Assembly (NCBI GenBank): GCA_964352775.1
Contig: CAYGTK010000045.1
Location: 1 to 22,740 of the forward strand
Source of the DNA: CAYGTK01 sp964352775
GTDB lineage: Bacteria; Bacteroidota; Bacteroidia; Chitinophagales; CAIOSU01
Length of the DNA: 22,740 nt
Direction: 5' to 3'
The notes under the pieces were generated by a model that was not told the DNA's origin, did not search any database, and worked only from the letters and a program-made list of their open reading frames with translations. How positions within the stretch are numbered: the first letter of the stretch is position 1; every line of letters starts with the position of its first letter. The translations under genes were made by a program, and so were the position numbers. Positions 14,693-22,685 of this stretch are shown in pieces.

Positions 14693-15982
14693 TTATTGGT
14701 TCATCAAGTCTTCAATCTCCTCTACTTCGCGAGGTATATTGCCCATCAAGTCATGTGGTTCGCCTGCGGTGATAACGATGTCATTTTCTATACGTATCCC
14801 AATGTTCTCTTCTGGTATATAAATGCCTGGCTCGCAAGTAAACACAAATCCTTCTTCAAATTTGGCAAAGCGGCTACCCACATCGTGCGTATCTATACCT
14901 ATATAATGTGAGGTGCCGTGCGGGAAGTACTTTTTATATAATGGCGCTTTAGGATCTTGTGCGGCAACTTTGTCCTTATCTAATAAGCCCAAGCCTATCA
15001 ACTCGCTTTCCATCAACTTGCCTACTTCTTTATGGTAGTCGTTCAGATTATTGCCAGGGCGAAGCATAAAGGTGGCAGCCTTCATCACATTCAGGCAGGC
15101 ATTGTATACATCCTTCTGCCTGTCAGTAAATTTGCCGTTTACTGGAATGGTACGGCTAAGGTCGCTGGCGTAATTGGCATATTCACAACCAAAGTCGAAT
15201 AACAATACATCGCCATCTTGGCACTGCTTGTTGTTCTTGTTATAATGTAGCACACAGCTATCTGCTCCAGAAGCTATAATAGGGTGGTAGGCATGTCCAG
15301 TTGCTCTATTATTTAAAAACTCATGTGCCAGCTCAGCCTCTATCTCATATTCCCACACACCAGGCTTCACAAATTCCAATACTCTACGAAATCCCTTTTC
15401 GGTAATATCACAGGCTTGTTGCATCAGGTCTATTTCAATGGAGTGCTTTTTAGCGCGCAGTTGCTCCATAATAGGCGCAGCACGTTCATATTCATGCAAT
15501 GGGTATTCAGCCTTTACTTCTTTGGCAAAGCGTTCGGCTTGGTTAAGTACCTTACTTAAAAAGCGGTCGTGCTCGTTCCAGCCTAAGTATACATTGCTGG
15601 CCTCTTTCATTAGCATGGGTAGCACATTCTTAAAGCTGCTGCTCCAATGCACACTAGTAACACCTGAAAAGTCGCGCGCTTTTTCCTTGGTCAGTTTTTC
15701 CCCTTCCCATACTTTAATATACTCGTTGGTCTCTTTCACAAAAAGCATCTCTTTATATTGCTCTTGCGGTGCATCGGGATATATAATAAGGTAGGTTTCT
15801 TCTTGGTCTACTCCTGTTAAATAAAACAGATCGGGGTTCTGTCTGAACTCAAAAAATCCGTCCGCACTTCTGGGCATCATATCGTTCGCTACGAAGATGG
15901 CGATAGAGTTTGGCTTCATTCGCTCAGCAAAGTTTCTTCTGTTGACTTTAAACAGTGTATTATCTATCTGGTGGTATTTCAT
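14693..15982 (-). CDS. pepP: Xaa-Pro aminopeptidase (aminopeptidase P, M24B)
   Basis: Removes an N-terminal residue that precedes proline, using two Mn ions. The 429-residue product has an AMP_N domain (about 8-140) and a pita-bread catalytic domain (about 180-410). Metal ligands are visible: Asp263 (LLFDFGCEY), Asp274 (ASDLSRT), His355 (HGTSHYIGID), Glu384 (EPGIYIPEE) and Glu399 (RIENDIVIT); His246 in VLHYNKNN is the usual substrate-side His. The frame is open to 16108, but the extra 42 residues are unlike the family and reach past the promoter, so ATG 15982 (MKYHQIDN) is chosen. It heads a minus-strand cluster with pssA and purS. Confidence 0.94.
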   Translation of the reverse strand: MKYHQIDNTLFKVNRRNFAERMKPNSIAIFVANDMMPRSADGFFEFRQNPDLFYLTGVDQEETYLIIYPDAPQEQYKEMLFVKETNEYIKVWEGEKLTKEKARDFSGVTSVHWSSSFKNVLPMLMKEASNVYLGWNEHDRFLSKVLNQAERFAKEVKAEYPLHEYERAAPIMEQLRAKKHSIEIDLMQQACDITEKGFRRVLEFVKPGVWEYEIEAELAHEFLNNRATGHAYHPIIASGADSCVLHYNKNNKQCQDGDVLLFDFGCEYANYASDLSRTIPVNGKFTDRQKDVYNACLNVMKAATFMLRPGNNLNDYHKEVGKLMESELIGLGLLDKDKVAAQDPKAPLYKKYFPHGTSHYIGIDTHDVGSRFAKFEEGFVFTCEPGIYIPEENIGIRIENDIVITAGEPHDLMGNIPREVEEIEDLMNQ

Positions 15983-16038
15983 ATTGTAATGCAGGCAGGT
16001 AGCCTGTTTCAGCGTTGTTAATAAAGTAAGGACATTGT

Positions 16039-16046
16039 CAAAGTTA
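16039..16046 (-). promoter_or_regulatory. Putative -7 box of the aminopeptidase cluster
   Basis: Reads TAACTTTG on the minus strand, a full match to TAnnTTTG. Transcription would start near 16034, about 50 bases before the ATG at 15982. No clear -33 TTG was found at the usual distance. Confidence 0.45.
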
Positions 16047-16084
16047 GTTTTTTTAAAACCGCTGGAAAAAATTAGAAAAGATAT

Positions 16085-16115
16085 TTGCACGAGGCTGTAT
16101 AAAAGCATACCTTTG
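16085..16115 (+). promoter_or_regulatory. Promoter of the str-S10 ribosomal operon
   Basis: TTG at 16085-16087 and TACCTTTG at 16108-16115 are 20 bases apart, matching the Bacteroidota promoter model in both boxes. The predicted start is near 16120, giving a leader of only about 20 bases before rpsL, too short for a leader attenuator. Confidence 0.65.
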
Positions 16116-16140
16116 CCCTTCCAAAATTTTAAGCATACAT

Positions 16141-16524
16141 ATGCCTACTATATCACAGTTAGTACGAAACGGAAGGAAAGTAATTACAGAAACTAGCAAG
16201 TCTAGAGCTCTGGAATCTTGTCCACAAAAGCGTGGTGTTTGTACAAGAGTATATACAACTACTCCTAAGAAACCCAACTCGGCCCTACGTAAAGTAGCTA
16301 AGGTTCGTTTGAGTAATGGTTACGAGATCATCGCCTACATTGGTGGAGAGGGTCATAATTTGCAAGAGCACTCTATAGTACTAGTGCGTGGTGGAAGGGT
16401 TAAAGACCTTCCAGGTGTGCGTTACCATATCGTGCGTGGAGCTTTAGATACTTCCGGTGTGCAAGATCGTAAGCAGAGTCGCTCAAAATATGGTACAAAA
16501 CGTCCTAAAGCAGCTAAGAGCTAA
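16141..16524 (+). CDS. rpsL: 30S ribosomal protein S12
   Basis: Decoding-centre protein of the small subunit. The 127 residues match S12 throughout: CPQKRGVCTRVYTTTPKKPN at 27-46 and VRGGRVKDLPGVRYHIVRG at 82-100. The residues at the streptomycin-resistance hot spots (Lys43/Lys44 and Lys88, Pro91) are the usual sensitive-type ones. It is the first gene of the fused str-S10 operon and is 7 bases from rpsG. Confidence 0.99.
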   Translation: MPTISQLVRNGRKVITETSKSRALESCPQKRGVCTRVYTTTPKKPNSALRKVAKVRLSNGYEIIAYIGGEGHNLQEHSIVLVRGGRVKDLPGVRYHIVRGALDTSGVQDRKQSRSKYGTKRPKAAKS

Positions 16525-16531
16525 ATAGAAC

Positions 16532-17002
16532 ATGAGAAAGACAGCAGCAAAGAAACGATACCTAGCTCCTGACCCTAAGTTTCAGGATAAGGAAGTAACA
16601 CGCTTCGTGAACAACCTAATGTGGCAAGGAAAGAAAAGTATCTCTTTCCGCATTTTTTATGATGCCATCGAAATGGTAGATAAGCAAGTGGAAGAAGAAG
16701 AAGGTATTGATGTATTCCGCAAAGCGGTTAACAACATTACTCCTCAGTTGGAAGTACGTAGCCGTCGTGTTGGTGGTGCTACTTTCCAAATACCTACTGA
16801 AATACGTCAAGACCGTAAGCGTTCAGTAGCCATGAAATGGTTGATCAAATACGCTCGCGATCGTCGTGGAAAATCAATGGCTGAGAAATTAGCTGCAGAA
16901 ATAGTAGCCGCTTACAAAAATGAAGGTGGTGCTATCAAGAAAAAAGAAGACACTCACAGAATGGCTGATGCTAATAAAGCATTCGCTCACTTTAGAGCAT
17001 AA
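16532..17002 (+). CDS. rpsG: 30S ribosomal protein S7
   Basis: Primary assembly protein of the small-subunit head, binding the 3' domain of 16S rRNA. 156 residues, normal length, starting MRKTAAKKR; the conserved FVNNLMWQGKKS (25-36), VEVRSRRVGGATFQIPTE-like segment (about 73-91) and the RRGKSMAEKLAAEI segment (111-124) confirm it. Nineteen bases separate it from fusA. Confidence 0.99.
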   Translation: MRKTAAKKRYLAPDPKFQDKEVTRFVNNLMWQGKKSISFRIFYDAIEMVDKQVEEEEGIDVFRKAVNNITPQLEVRSRRVGGATFQIPTEIRQDRKRSVAMKWLIKYARDRRGKSMAEKLAAEIVAAYKNEGGAIKKKEDTHRMADANKAFAHFRA

Positions 17003-17021
17003 CAATTAAGGTAACCAAGAA

Positions 17022-19157
17022 ATGGCAAGAGATCTAAGATTTACGCGGAATATTGGTATTGCAGCTCACATTGATGCTGGAAAAACCACTACTACAGAGC
17101 GTATTTTGTATTATACTGGTCTATCTCACAAAATTGGTGAGGTGCATGATGGTGCTGCTACTATGGACTGGATGGAGCAGGAGAAAGAGCGTGGTATTAC
17201 TATTACCTCAGCTGCAACTACTACCTTCTGGAAATACCCTACGAACAACGGTGAAAAAACTGCTGACACTAGGGACTATAAAGTGAATATTATAGATACC
17301 CCTGGGCACGTTGACTTTACTGTAGAGGTAGAGCGTTCTTTACGTGTGTTAGATGGTGTTGTAGCATTGTTCTGTGCTGTTGGTGGTGTTGAGCCACAAT
17401 CAGAAACAGTATGGAAGCAAGCTAACCGTTACCGTGTTCCTCGTTTGGGATTCGTTAACAAAATGGATCGTTCTGGTGCTGACTTCTTGAATGTAGTTGG
17501 TCAAGTACGTGACATGCTAGGTGCTAATCCAGTGCCTTTACAGTTGCCTATCGGTGCGGAAGATACTTTCCGTGGTGTAGTTGACTTGATATCTAAGAAA
17601 GCTATTGTGTGGAACGATGACACTCAAGGTATGACCTATGAAGTTATCGAGATACCTGCCGATATGGTCGATCAGGTAGAGGAATATCGTGCAGCTTTAG
17701 TTGAAGCGGTTGCAGATTACGATGAGGCCTTGATGGAGAAATTCTTCGAAGACGAGAACTCCATTACGGAGGAGGAAATAATTGAAGCTATCCGTCGTGC
17801 AACAATCGATATGAGCATCATACCAATGATGTGTGGTTCTGCATTCAAAAATAAAGGTGTTCAAGCAATGCTTGATGCGGTTGTTCGTTTCTTGCCTTCT
17901 CCAATGGAGGTTGAAGCCATGAAAGGAGTTAATCCTGATACTGAAGAAGAAGAATTCCGTAAGCCGAGTGTATCAGAGCCATTTACAGCTCTAGCATTTA
18001 AGATCGCTACTGACCCGTTTGTAGGGCGTTTAGCATTCTTCCGTGTTTACTCTGGTAAGTTAGATGCTGGTTCATATGTATTGAATAACCGTACTGGTAA
18101 AAAAGAGCGTATCTCTCGTATCCTTCAAATGCACTCTAACAAGCAGCAGCCTATCGATGCTATCGAAGCTGGTGATATAGGTGCAGGTGTTGGTTTTAAA
18201 GATATTAAGACTGGTGATACGTTAACTGCTGAAAAGCATCCGTTGAACCTAGAGAGTATGGAGTTTCCTGAGCCGGTTATCGGTTTAGCTATAGAAGCTA
18301 AATCTCAAGCTGACTTAGATAAGTTGGGAATGGGATTAGCCAAATTGGTTGAAGAAGATCCTACGTTGCATGCCAATTACGACGATGAGACGGGTCAAAC
18401 TGTTTTGCGTGGTATGGGCGAGTTGCACTTAGAGATAATTATTGACCGATTGAGACGTGAGTTTAAGGTTGAGGTGAATGTAGGTGCGCCGCAGGTAGCA
18501 TACAAAGAATCTTTCCAAGCTACTATTGAGCACCGTGAAGTGTATAAAAAGCAATCAGGTGGTCGTGGTAAATTCGGTGATATGTCCGTTGAGTTCGGAC
18601 CACGCGAAGATGGAAAAGAAGGATTGGAGTTTGTGAATGCTATTACTGGTGGTTCAATACCTCGTGAATTCATTCCAGCTATCGAAAAGGGAATGAAAGA
18701 AGCAATGGGCACAGGTGTACTAGCTGGCTTCCCAGTAGATAACTTGAGAGTACGTGTATACGATGGTTCTTATCACGATGTGGATTCAGATGCAGCTGCT
18801 TTCGAACTATGTGCTAAGTCTTGTTTCCGTACGGCTGGTAAATTAGCTACTCCTGTTATTCTAGAGCCTATCATGAAATTAGAGATATTGACTCCAGAAC
18901 AGTATACTGGTGATGTTGTAGGTGACTTGAATCGTCGCCGTGGTGTCATGGAAGGTATGGAGATGAAAAATATGGATCAAGTAGTTAAGGCTAAAGTGCC
19001 TTTATCTAAAATGTTCGGTTACGTAACAGATCTGCGTACCATTACTTCTGGTCGTGCAACTTCTATTATGGAGTTCGATCACTATGCCCCAGTACCTTCT
19101 AACATTCAAGATGAGATCGTAGCTAAGGCAACTGGTAAAGTTAAAGTTGAAGGATAA
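17022..19157 (+). CDS. fusA: Translation elongation factor G
   Basis: GTPase that moves tRNA and mRNA through the ribosome and, with RRF, splits it after termination. The 711-residue protein has all G motifs: G1 AHIDAGKT at 15-22, G2 ERGITITS at 56-63, G3 DTPGHVDF at 92-99, G4 NKMD at 146-149 and a G5 GSAFKN near 276. A short insert (KYPTNNGEKTADTRDY, 71-86) before G3 is common in Bacteroidota EF-G. Later domains end in a normal domain V. rpsJ follows after only 5 bases, with no tuf gene between, as is usual in this phylum. This is the general, ribosome-operon EF-G rather than an EF-G2 paralogue. Confidence 0.99.
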   Translation: MARDLRFTRNIGIAAHIDAGKTTTTERILYYTGLSHKIGEVHDGAATMDWMEQEKERGITITSAATTTFWKYPTNNGEKTADTRDYKVNIIDTPGHVDFTVEVERSLRVLDGVVALFCAVGGVEPQSETVWKQANRYRVPRLGFVNKMDRSGADFLNVVGQVRDMLGANPVPLQLPIGAEDTFRGVVDLISKKAIVWNDDTQGMTYEVIEIPADMVDQVEEYRAALVEAVADYDEALMEKFFEDENSITEEEIIEAIRRATIDMSIIPMMCGSAFKNKGVQAMLDAVVRFLPSPMEVEAMKGVNPDTEEEEFRKPSVSEPFTALAFKIATDPFVGRLAFFRVYSGKLDAGSYVLNNRTGKKERISRILQMHSNKQQPIDAIEAGDIGAGVGFKDIKTGDTLTAEKHPLNLESMEFPEPVIGLAIEAKSQADLDKLGMGLAKLVEEDPTLHANYDDETGQTVLRGMGELHLEIIIDRLRREFKVEVNVGAPQVAYKESFQATIEHREVYKKQSGGRGKFGDMSVEFGPREDGKEGLEFVNAITGGSIPREFIPAIEKGMKEAMGTGVLAGFPVDNLRVRVYDGSYHDVDSDAAAFELCAKSCFRTAGKLATPVILEPIMKLEILTPEQYTGDVVGDLNRRRGVMEGMEMKNMDQVVKAKVPLSKMFGYVTDLRTITSGRATSIMEFDHYAPVPSNIQDEIVAKATGKVKVEG

Positions 19158-19162
19158 GAGAC

Positions 19163-19468
19163 ATGACACAAAGAATTCGCATAAAGCTTAAATCGTACGA
19201 CCACAACTTGGTGGATAAGTCTTCCGAAAAGATCGTGAAGACGGTACGTAACTCAGGTGCTGTAGTAACAGGTCCTATTCCTTTGCCAACGCAACGGAAG
19301 ATATTTACTGTACTACGTTCACCACACGTGAATAAGAAAGCTAGGGAGCAATTTGAATTGCACACCTACAAAAGATTGATGGACATATATAGCTCTACAT
19401 CGAAAACAATTGACGCTCTAATGAAGTTGGAGTTGCCAAGTGGTGTGGACGTAGAGATCAAAGTATAA
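19163..19468 (+). CDS. rpsJ: 30S ribosomal protein S10
   Basis: Small-subunit head protein, also NusE in transcription antitermination. 101 residues, with QRIRIKLKSYDHNLVD at 3-18, GPIPLPTQRKIFTVLRSPHV around 37-56 and the terminal LPSGVDVEIKV. It marks the start of the S10 part of the operon. Confidence 0.99.
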   Translation: MTQRIRIKLKSYDHNLVDKSSEKIVKTVRNSGAVVTGPIPLPTQRKIFTVLRSPHVNKKAREQFELHTYKRLMDIYSSTSKTIDALMKLELPSGVDVEIKV

Positions 19469-19473
19469 CGACC

Positions 19474-20091
19474 ATGAAAGGGTTAATAGGAAAGAAAGTA
19501 GGAATGACCAGTATCTTCGATGAAGAGGGTCGCTCGATAACGGTAACGCTTATCGAAGCAGAACCGAACGTGGTTACTCAAGTGAAGATTGAAGAGGTGG
19601 ATGGATACAATGCCATTCAGCTAGGTTACGATGAGAAGAAAGAATCGAATACCTCTAATGCAATGAAGGGTCACTTCAAAGCAGCTAATACAACTCCTAA
19701 AAAGAAGTTAGTAGAAGTTCGCGACTGTGAGTTGGAAGTGCAATTGGGTGACCAGGTCGATGTAACCATATTTGAAGAAGGTCAGTATGTTGACGTTGTA
19801 GGTACATCTAAGGGAAAAGGTTTCCAAGGTGTTGTTAAGCGTCACAATTTCCGGGGAGTTGGTATGGCCACTCACGGACAACATAACAGATTACGTGCTC
19901 CGGGTTCCATTGGTGGAGCTTCATACCCTGCACGTGTATTCAAAGGAATGCGCATGGCAGGTCGTATGGGTAACGATCGCATAAAAACTCGTGGATTAAG
20001 CGTAGTTAAAGTTATGCCTGAAAAGAATTTGATCTTAGTGAAAGGTAGTTTTGCCGGAGCTAAAGGTTCATACGTATTTATAGAAGCGTAA
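19474..20091 (+). CDS. rplC: 50S ribosomal protein L3
   Basis: Early 23S rRNA-binding protein near the peptidyl transferase centre. 205 residues, starting MKGLIGKKVGMTSIFDEEG; the segment KGKGFQGVVKRHNFRG (about 113-128) and the loop MAGRMGNDRIKTRGLSVVKV (about 161-180) are diagnostic. Only one base separates it from rplD. Confidence 0.99.
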   Translation: MKGLIGKKVGMTSIFDEEGRSITVTLIEAEPNVVTQVKIEEVDGYNAIQLGYDEKKESNTSNAMKGHFKAANTTPKKKLVEVRDCELEVQLGDQVDVTIFEEGQYVDVVGTSKGKGFQGVVKRHNFRGVGMATHGQHNRLRAPGSIGGASYPARVFKGMRMAGRMGNDRIKTRGLSVVKVMPEKNLILVKGSFAGAKGSYVFIEA

Positions 20092-20092
20092 G

Positions 20093-20707
20093 ATGAAACT
20101 GAAAGTATTAAACACAGAAGGTAAAGAAACTGGCCGTGAGGTTGAGCTTCCGGAAGACATTTTCGGAATTGAACCGAACGATCACGTTATCTACTTAGCA
20201 GTTAAGCAGCACATGGCCAATAAGCGCCAAGGTACTCACAAGGCTAAAGAACGTAACGAAGTAGCTGGTTCAACCAGGAAGATAAAGAAGCAAAAGGGTA
20301 CAGGTACAGCTCGTGCAGGTGCTATTACTAGCCCGGTATTCCGTGGTGGTGGTAGAGTGTTCGGTCCTCGTCCTCGTAACTATGGCTTTAAGTTGAATAA
20401 GAAAGTTAAGGATCTGGCTAAGCGTTCTGCCCTTTCTTACAGAGCTAGGAATAATGAATTGGTAATTGTAGAGGACTTCGTAATGGATGCTCCAAAAACA
20501 AAGCAATTCGCAGCCATCCTGAATAATTTAAGTGGTGGTAAAAAAGCTACGCTGTTTATTCCAGAAAGAAGCGAAATGATCTACTTATCAAGCCGTAATG
20601 TACCTAACAGAAGGGTATTTGATATAAGTGACTTGAGTACTTACGAGGCTATGTGGCCAAAGGTGTTAATAATGACTGAAAAGTCACTTGAGACCCTTAA
20701 AAACTAA
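20093..20707 (+). CDS. rplD: 50S ribosomal protein L4
   Basis: Large-subunit protein lining the exit tunnel; in E. coli also the repressor of the S10 operon. 204 residues. The long tunnel loop is seen in KIKKQKGTGTARAGAITSPV (63-82) and FGPRPRNYGFKLNKKVK (about 90-106). A macrolide-binding-region change cannot be judged without alignment. It is 6 bases from rplW. Confidence 0.99.
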   Translation: MKLKVLNTEGKETGREVELPEDIFGIEPNDHVIYLAVKQHMANKRQGTHKAKERNEVAGSTRKIKKQKGTGTARAGAITSPVFRGGGRVFGPRPRNYGFKLNKKVKDLAKRSALSYRARNNELVIVEDFVMDAPKTKQFAAILNNLSGGKKATLFIPERSEMIYLSSRNVPNRRVFDISDLSTYEAMWPKVLIMTEKSLETLKN

Positions 20708-20713
20708 GAGGTA

Positions 20714-21016
20714 ATGAAAACAACTGTAGATATATTGATAAGGCCGGTAGTTACTGAGAAGATGACCACACTTGGTGAGAAGCTCGACCGCTATGCCTTC
20801 GTAGTAAACAGAACAGCTAACAAGCTGCAGATAAAAGATGCCGTAGAGTCAATGTACGGTGTTAGTGTAGAAGCTGTGAATACGATGATCATTCCTGCAA
20901 AAGCGAAACAACGTTTCACCAAGCAAGGAATTACAAAAGGATTCAAGAGCGGATACAAGAAAGCGATCATTACGCTTGTAGACGGAGATACCATCGATTT
21001 TTACAGCAACATCTAA
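20714..21016 (+). CDS. rplW: 50S ribosomal protein L23
   Basis: Tunnel-exit protein that docks trigger factor and SRP. 100 residues, with ILIRPVVTEKMTTLGEKLDR at 7-26 and YAFVVNRTANKLQIKDAVE at 27-45. Small gap to rplB (6 bases). Confidence 0.98.
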   Translation: MKTTVDILIRPVVTEKMTTLGEKLDRYAFVVNRTANKLQIKDAVESMYGVSVEAVNTMIIPAKAKQRFTKQGITKGFKSGYKKAIITLVDGDTIDFYSNI

Positions 21017-21022
21017 TAAGAA

Positions 21023-21853
21023 ATGGCAGTAAAGAAATATAGACCAATGACTCCCGGAACGCGTTACCGCGTTGGGAATTCATTTTCGGAGATCACTACC
21101 GATAAGCCTGAAAAGAGCTTGTTAAAAGGTATCTCGAAAAGTGGCGGACGTAATAATACAGGTAAAATGACCATGCGCCATCGCGGTGGAGGTCACAAGC
21201 GCCGTTATCGTACTATCGATTTCAAACGCGACAGGCAAGATGTTTTTGCTGAAGTATTGACTATCGAATACGATCCGAACAGAACATCATTCATCGCACT
21301 AGTGCAGTATGAAGATGGAGAGAAGCGTTACATTATTGCACCAGAAGGATTGCAAGTAGGGCAGAAGGTTATAAGCGGAGCAAAAGCTACGCCTGATGTA
21401 GGTAATACAATGTTCTTGGGCGATGTTCCATTGGGTACTGTAATACATAACATCCAGCTGCAACCAAATCAGCGTGGTACTATTGCAAGAAGTGCAGGTG
21501 CTTATGCTCAATTGGATGCGAAAGACGGAAAATATTGTATCGTGAAATTGCCGTCAGGTGAAACACGAATGTTATTAAAGACTTGTTTAGCTACTATCGG
21601 CTCGGTTTCTAACGGAGATCATCAGTTGACAGTATTGGGTAAGGCAGGAAGAAAACGTTGGTTAGGTCGCCGTCCACGTACACGTGGTGTGGCAATGAAC
21701 CCGGTAGATCACCCGATGGGTGGTGGTGAAGGGCGTTCCTCTGGAGGTCATCCACGTAACCGTAACGGTGTACCTGCTAAAGGATTTAAAACACGAAATA
21801 AGAAAAAGGCATCTAATCGCCTGATCATCGGTAAGAAGAAAAATAGGAAATAA
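21023..21853 (+). CDS. rplB: 50S ribosomal protein L2
   Basis: Core large-subunit protein needed for subunit joining and peptidyl transfer. 276 residues, with MAVKKYRPMTPGTRYR at 1-16, GGGHKRRYRTIDFKRD about 55-70, and the catalytically important GVAMNPVDHPMGGGEGRSSGG region near 222-242. It is followed by the only long spacer (66 bases) inside this operon. Confidence 0.99.
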   Translation: MAVKKYRPMTPGTRYRVGNSFSEITTDKPEKSLLKGISKSGGRNNTGKMTMRHRGGGHKRRYRTIDFKRDRQDVFAEVLTIEYDPNRTSFIALVQYEDGEKRYIIAPEGLQVGQKVISGAKATPDVGNTMFLGDVPLGTVIHNIQLQPNQRGTIARSAGAYAQLDAKDGKYCIVKLPSGETRMLLKTCLATIGSVSNGDHQLTVLGKAGRKRWLGRRPRTRGVAMNPVDHPMGGGEGRSSGGHPRNRNGVPAKGFKTRNKKKASNRLIIGKKKNRK

Positions 21854-21919
21854 GAATTGAATGACTGAATTGTCGAATCAACAACTCAATAATTCAGAAA
21901 CTCAACCAATAATAAAACT
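21854..21919 (+). other. Atypical 66-base spacer between rplB and rpsS
   Basis: Built of short related words (GAAT, TGAATT, CAACTCAA, AATTCAG, ACTCAACC) recurring about every nine bases, with a weak inverted repeat CTGAATT at 21865-21871 and AATTCAG at 21891-21897. No open frame, no promoter match and no ribosome site. Every other gap in the operon here is 1-19 bases. Confidence 0.6.
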
Positions 21920-22198
21920 ATGGCTAGATCGCTGAAAAAAGGGCCTTTTGTTGATCCCAAGCTGGAAATGAAAGTCAGCAGAATGATTGACTCTGGGCAA
22001 AAACGCCTAATCAAGACATGGGCCCGTCGTTCTATGATCGCTCCGGATTTTGTAGGTCATACTATTGCTGTTCACAATGGCAATAAGTTCATTCCGGTTT
22101 ATATTTCAGAAAACATGGTAGGACATAAGTTGGGTGAATTTGCTCCGACGCGTACGTTCCGTGGCCATGCTGGTAACAGAAAGGACAAAAGAAGATAA
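21920..22198 (+). CDS. rpsS: 30S ribosomal protein S19
   Basis: Small-subunit head protein contacting the A site. 92 residues, with MARSLKKGPFVDPKLEMKV at 1-19, SMIAPDFVGHTIAVHNG at 38-54 and KLGEFAPTRTFRGH at about 70-83. rplV begins 4 bases after the stop. Confidence 0.99.
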   Translation: MARSLKKGPFVDPKLEMKVSRMIDSGQKRLIKTWARRSMIAPDFVGHTIAVHNGNKFIPVYISENMVGHKLGEFAPTRTFRGHAGNRKDKRR

Positions 22199-22202
22199 TA
22201 AG

Positions 22203-22667
22203 ATGGTGGATACTGTGAAGATGACGCGTAAGGAAAAAATCGCGGCTGGAATCCCCAAAGAGCCTAAGCGTAAGACTACTTATGCTAATGAGCTTAAGGA
22301 TCAGAAAGCTGACGAAATTCGAGTTGCGCTCAATAATTATCGCTCCTCTGCGCGCAAAATGCGCTTAGTAGTAGATCAGATACGTGGGATGGAAGTTTTT
22401 GCAGCACTTAACTTGCTGAAACTGACCACTAAAGCAGCTGCACCTGCTGTCGAAAGACTTCTTCGTTCTTCGATAGCAAGCCTGGAAGAGAAGTTTGAAG
22501 GCGAACGAGTTGATATCGGTACTCACTATGTGAAGACTGCTAGTGTTGATGCCGCCCGCATGCTAAAGAGATTGCGCCCAGCCCCTCAAGGCCGTGCACA
22601 TTTGATCCGCAAGCGTTACTGCCACGTAACACTGGTTATCGACCAAATTCCTGAAACTGAAGATTAA
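22203..22667 (+). CDS. rplV: 50S ribosomal protein L22
   Basis: Tunnel protein binding all domains of 23S rRNA. 154 residues from ATG 22203. The L22 core starts near residue 40 (IRVALNNYRSSARKMRLVVD at 38-57) and ends with GRAHLIRKRYCHVTLVI; the Lys-rich N-terminal extension (MTRKEKIAAGIPKEPKRKTT) of about 37 residues is typical of Bacteroidota L22. The frame is open back to 22134 inside rpsS, but ATG 22203 just after the rpsS stop is the natural start. Confidence 0.97.
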   Translation: MVDTVKMTRKEKIAAGIPKEPKRKTTYANELKDQKADEIRVALNNYRSSARKMRLVVDQIRGMEVFAALNLLKLTTKAAAPAVERLLRSSIASLEEKFEGERVDIGTHYVKTASVDAARMLKRLRPAPQGRAHLIRKRYCHVTLVIDQIPETED

Positions 22668-22685
22668 TTTTTAAACCAAACTACT

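Noticed and set aside
15983..16108. Upstream extension of the aminopeptidase frame
   Set aside because: The 42 extra residues do not match the family and would start upstream of the likely -7 box at 16039-16046.
22134..22202. Extension of the rplV frame into rpsS
   Set aside because: It overlaps most of the rpsS C-terminal coding region out of frame; the ATG at 22203 sits 4 bases after the rpsS stop.
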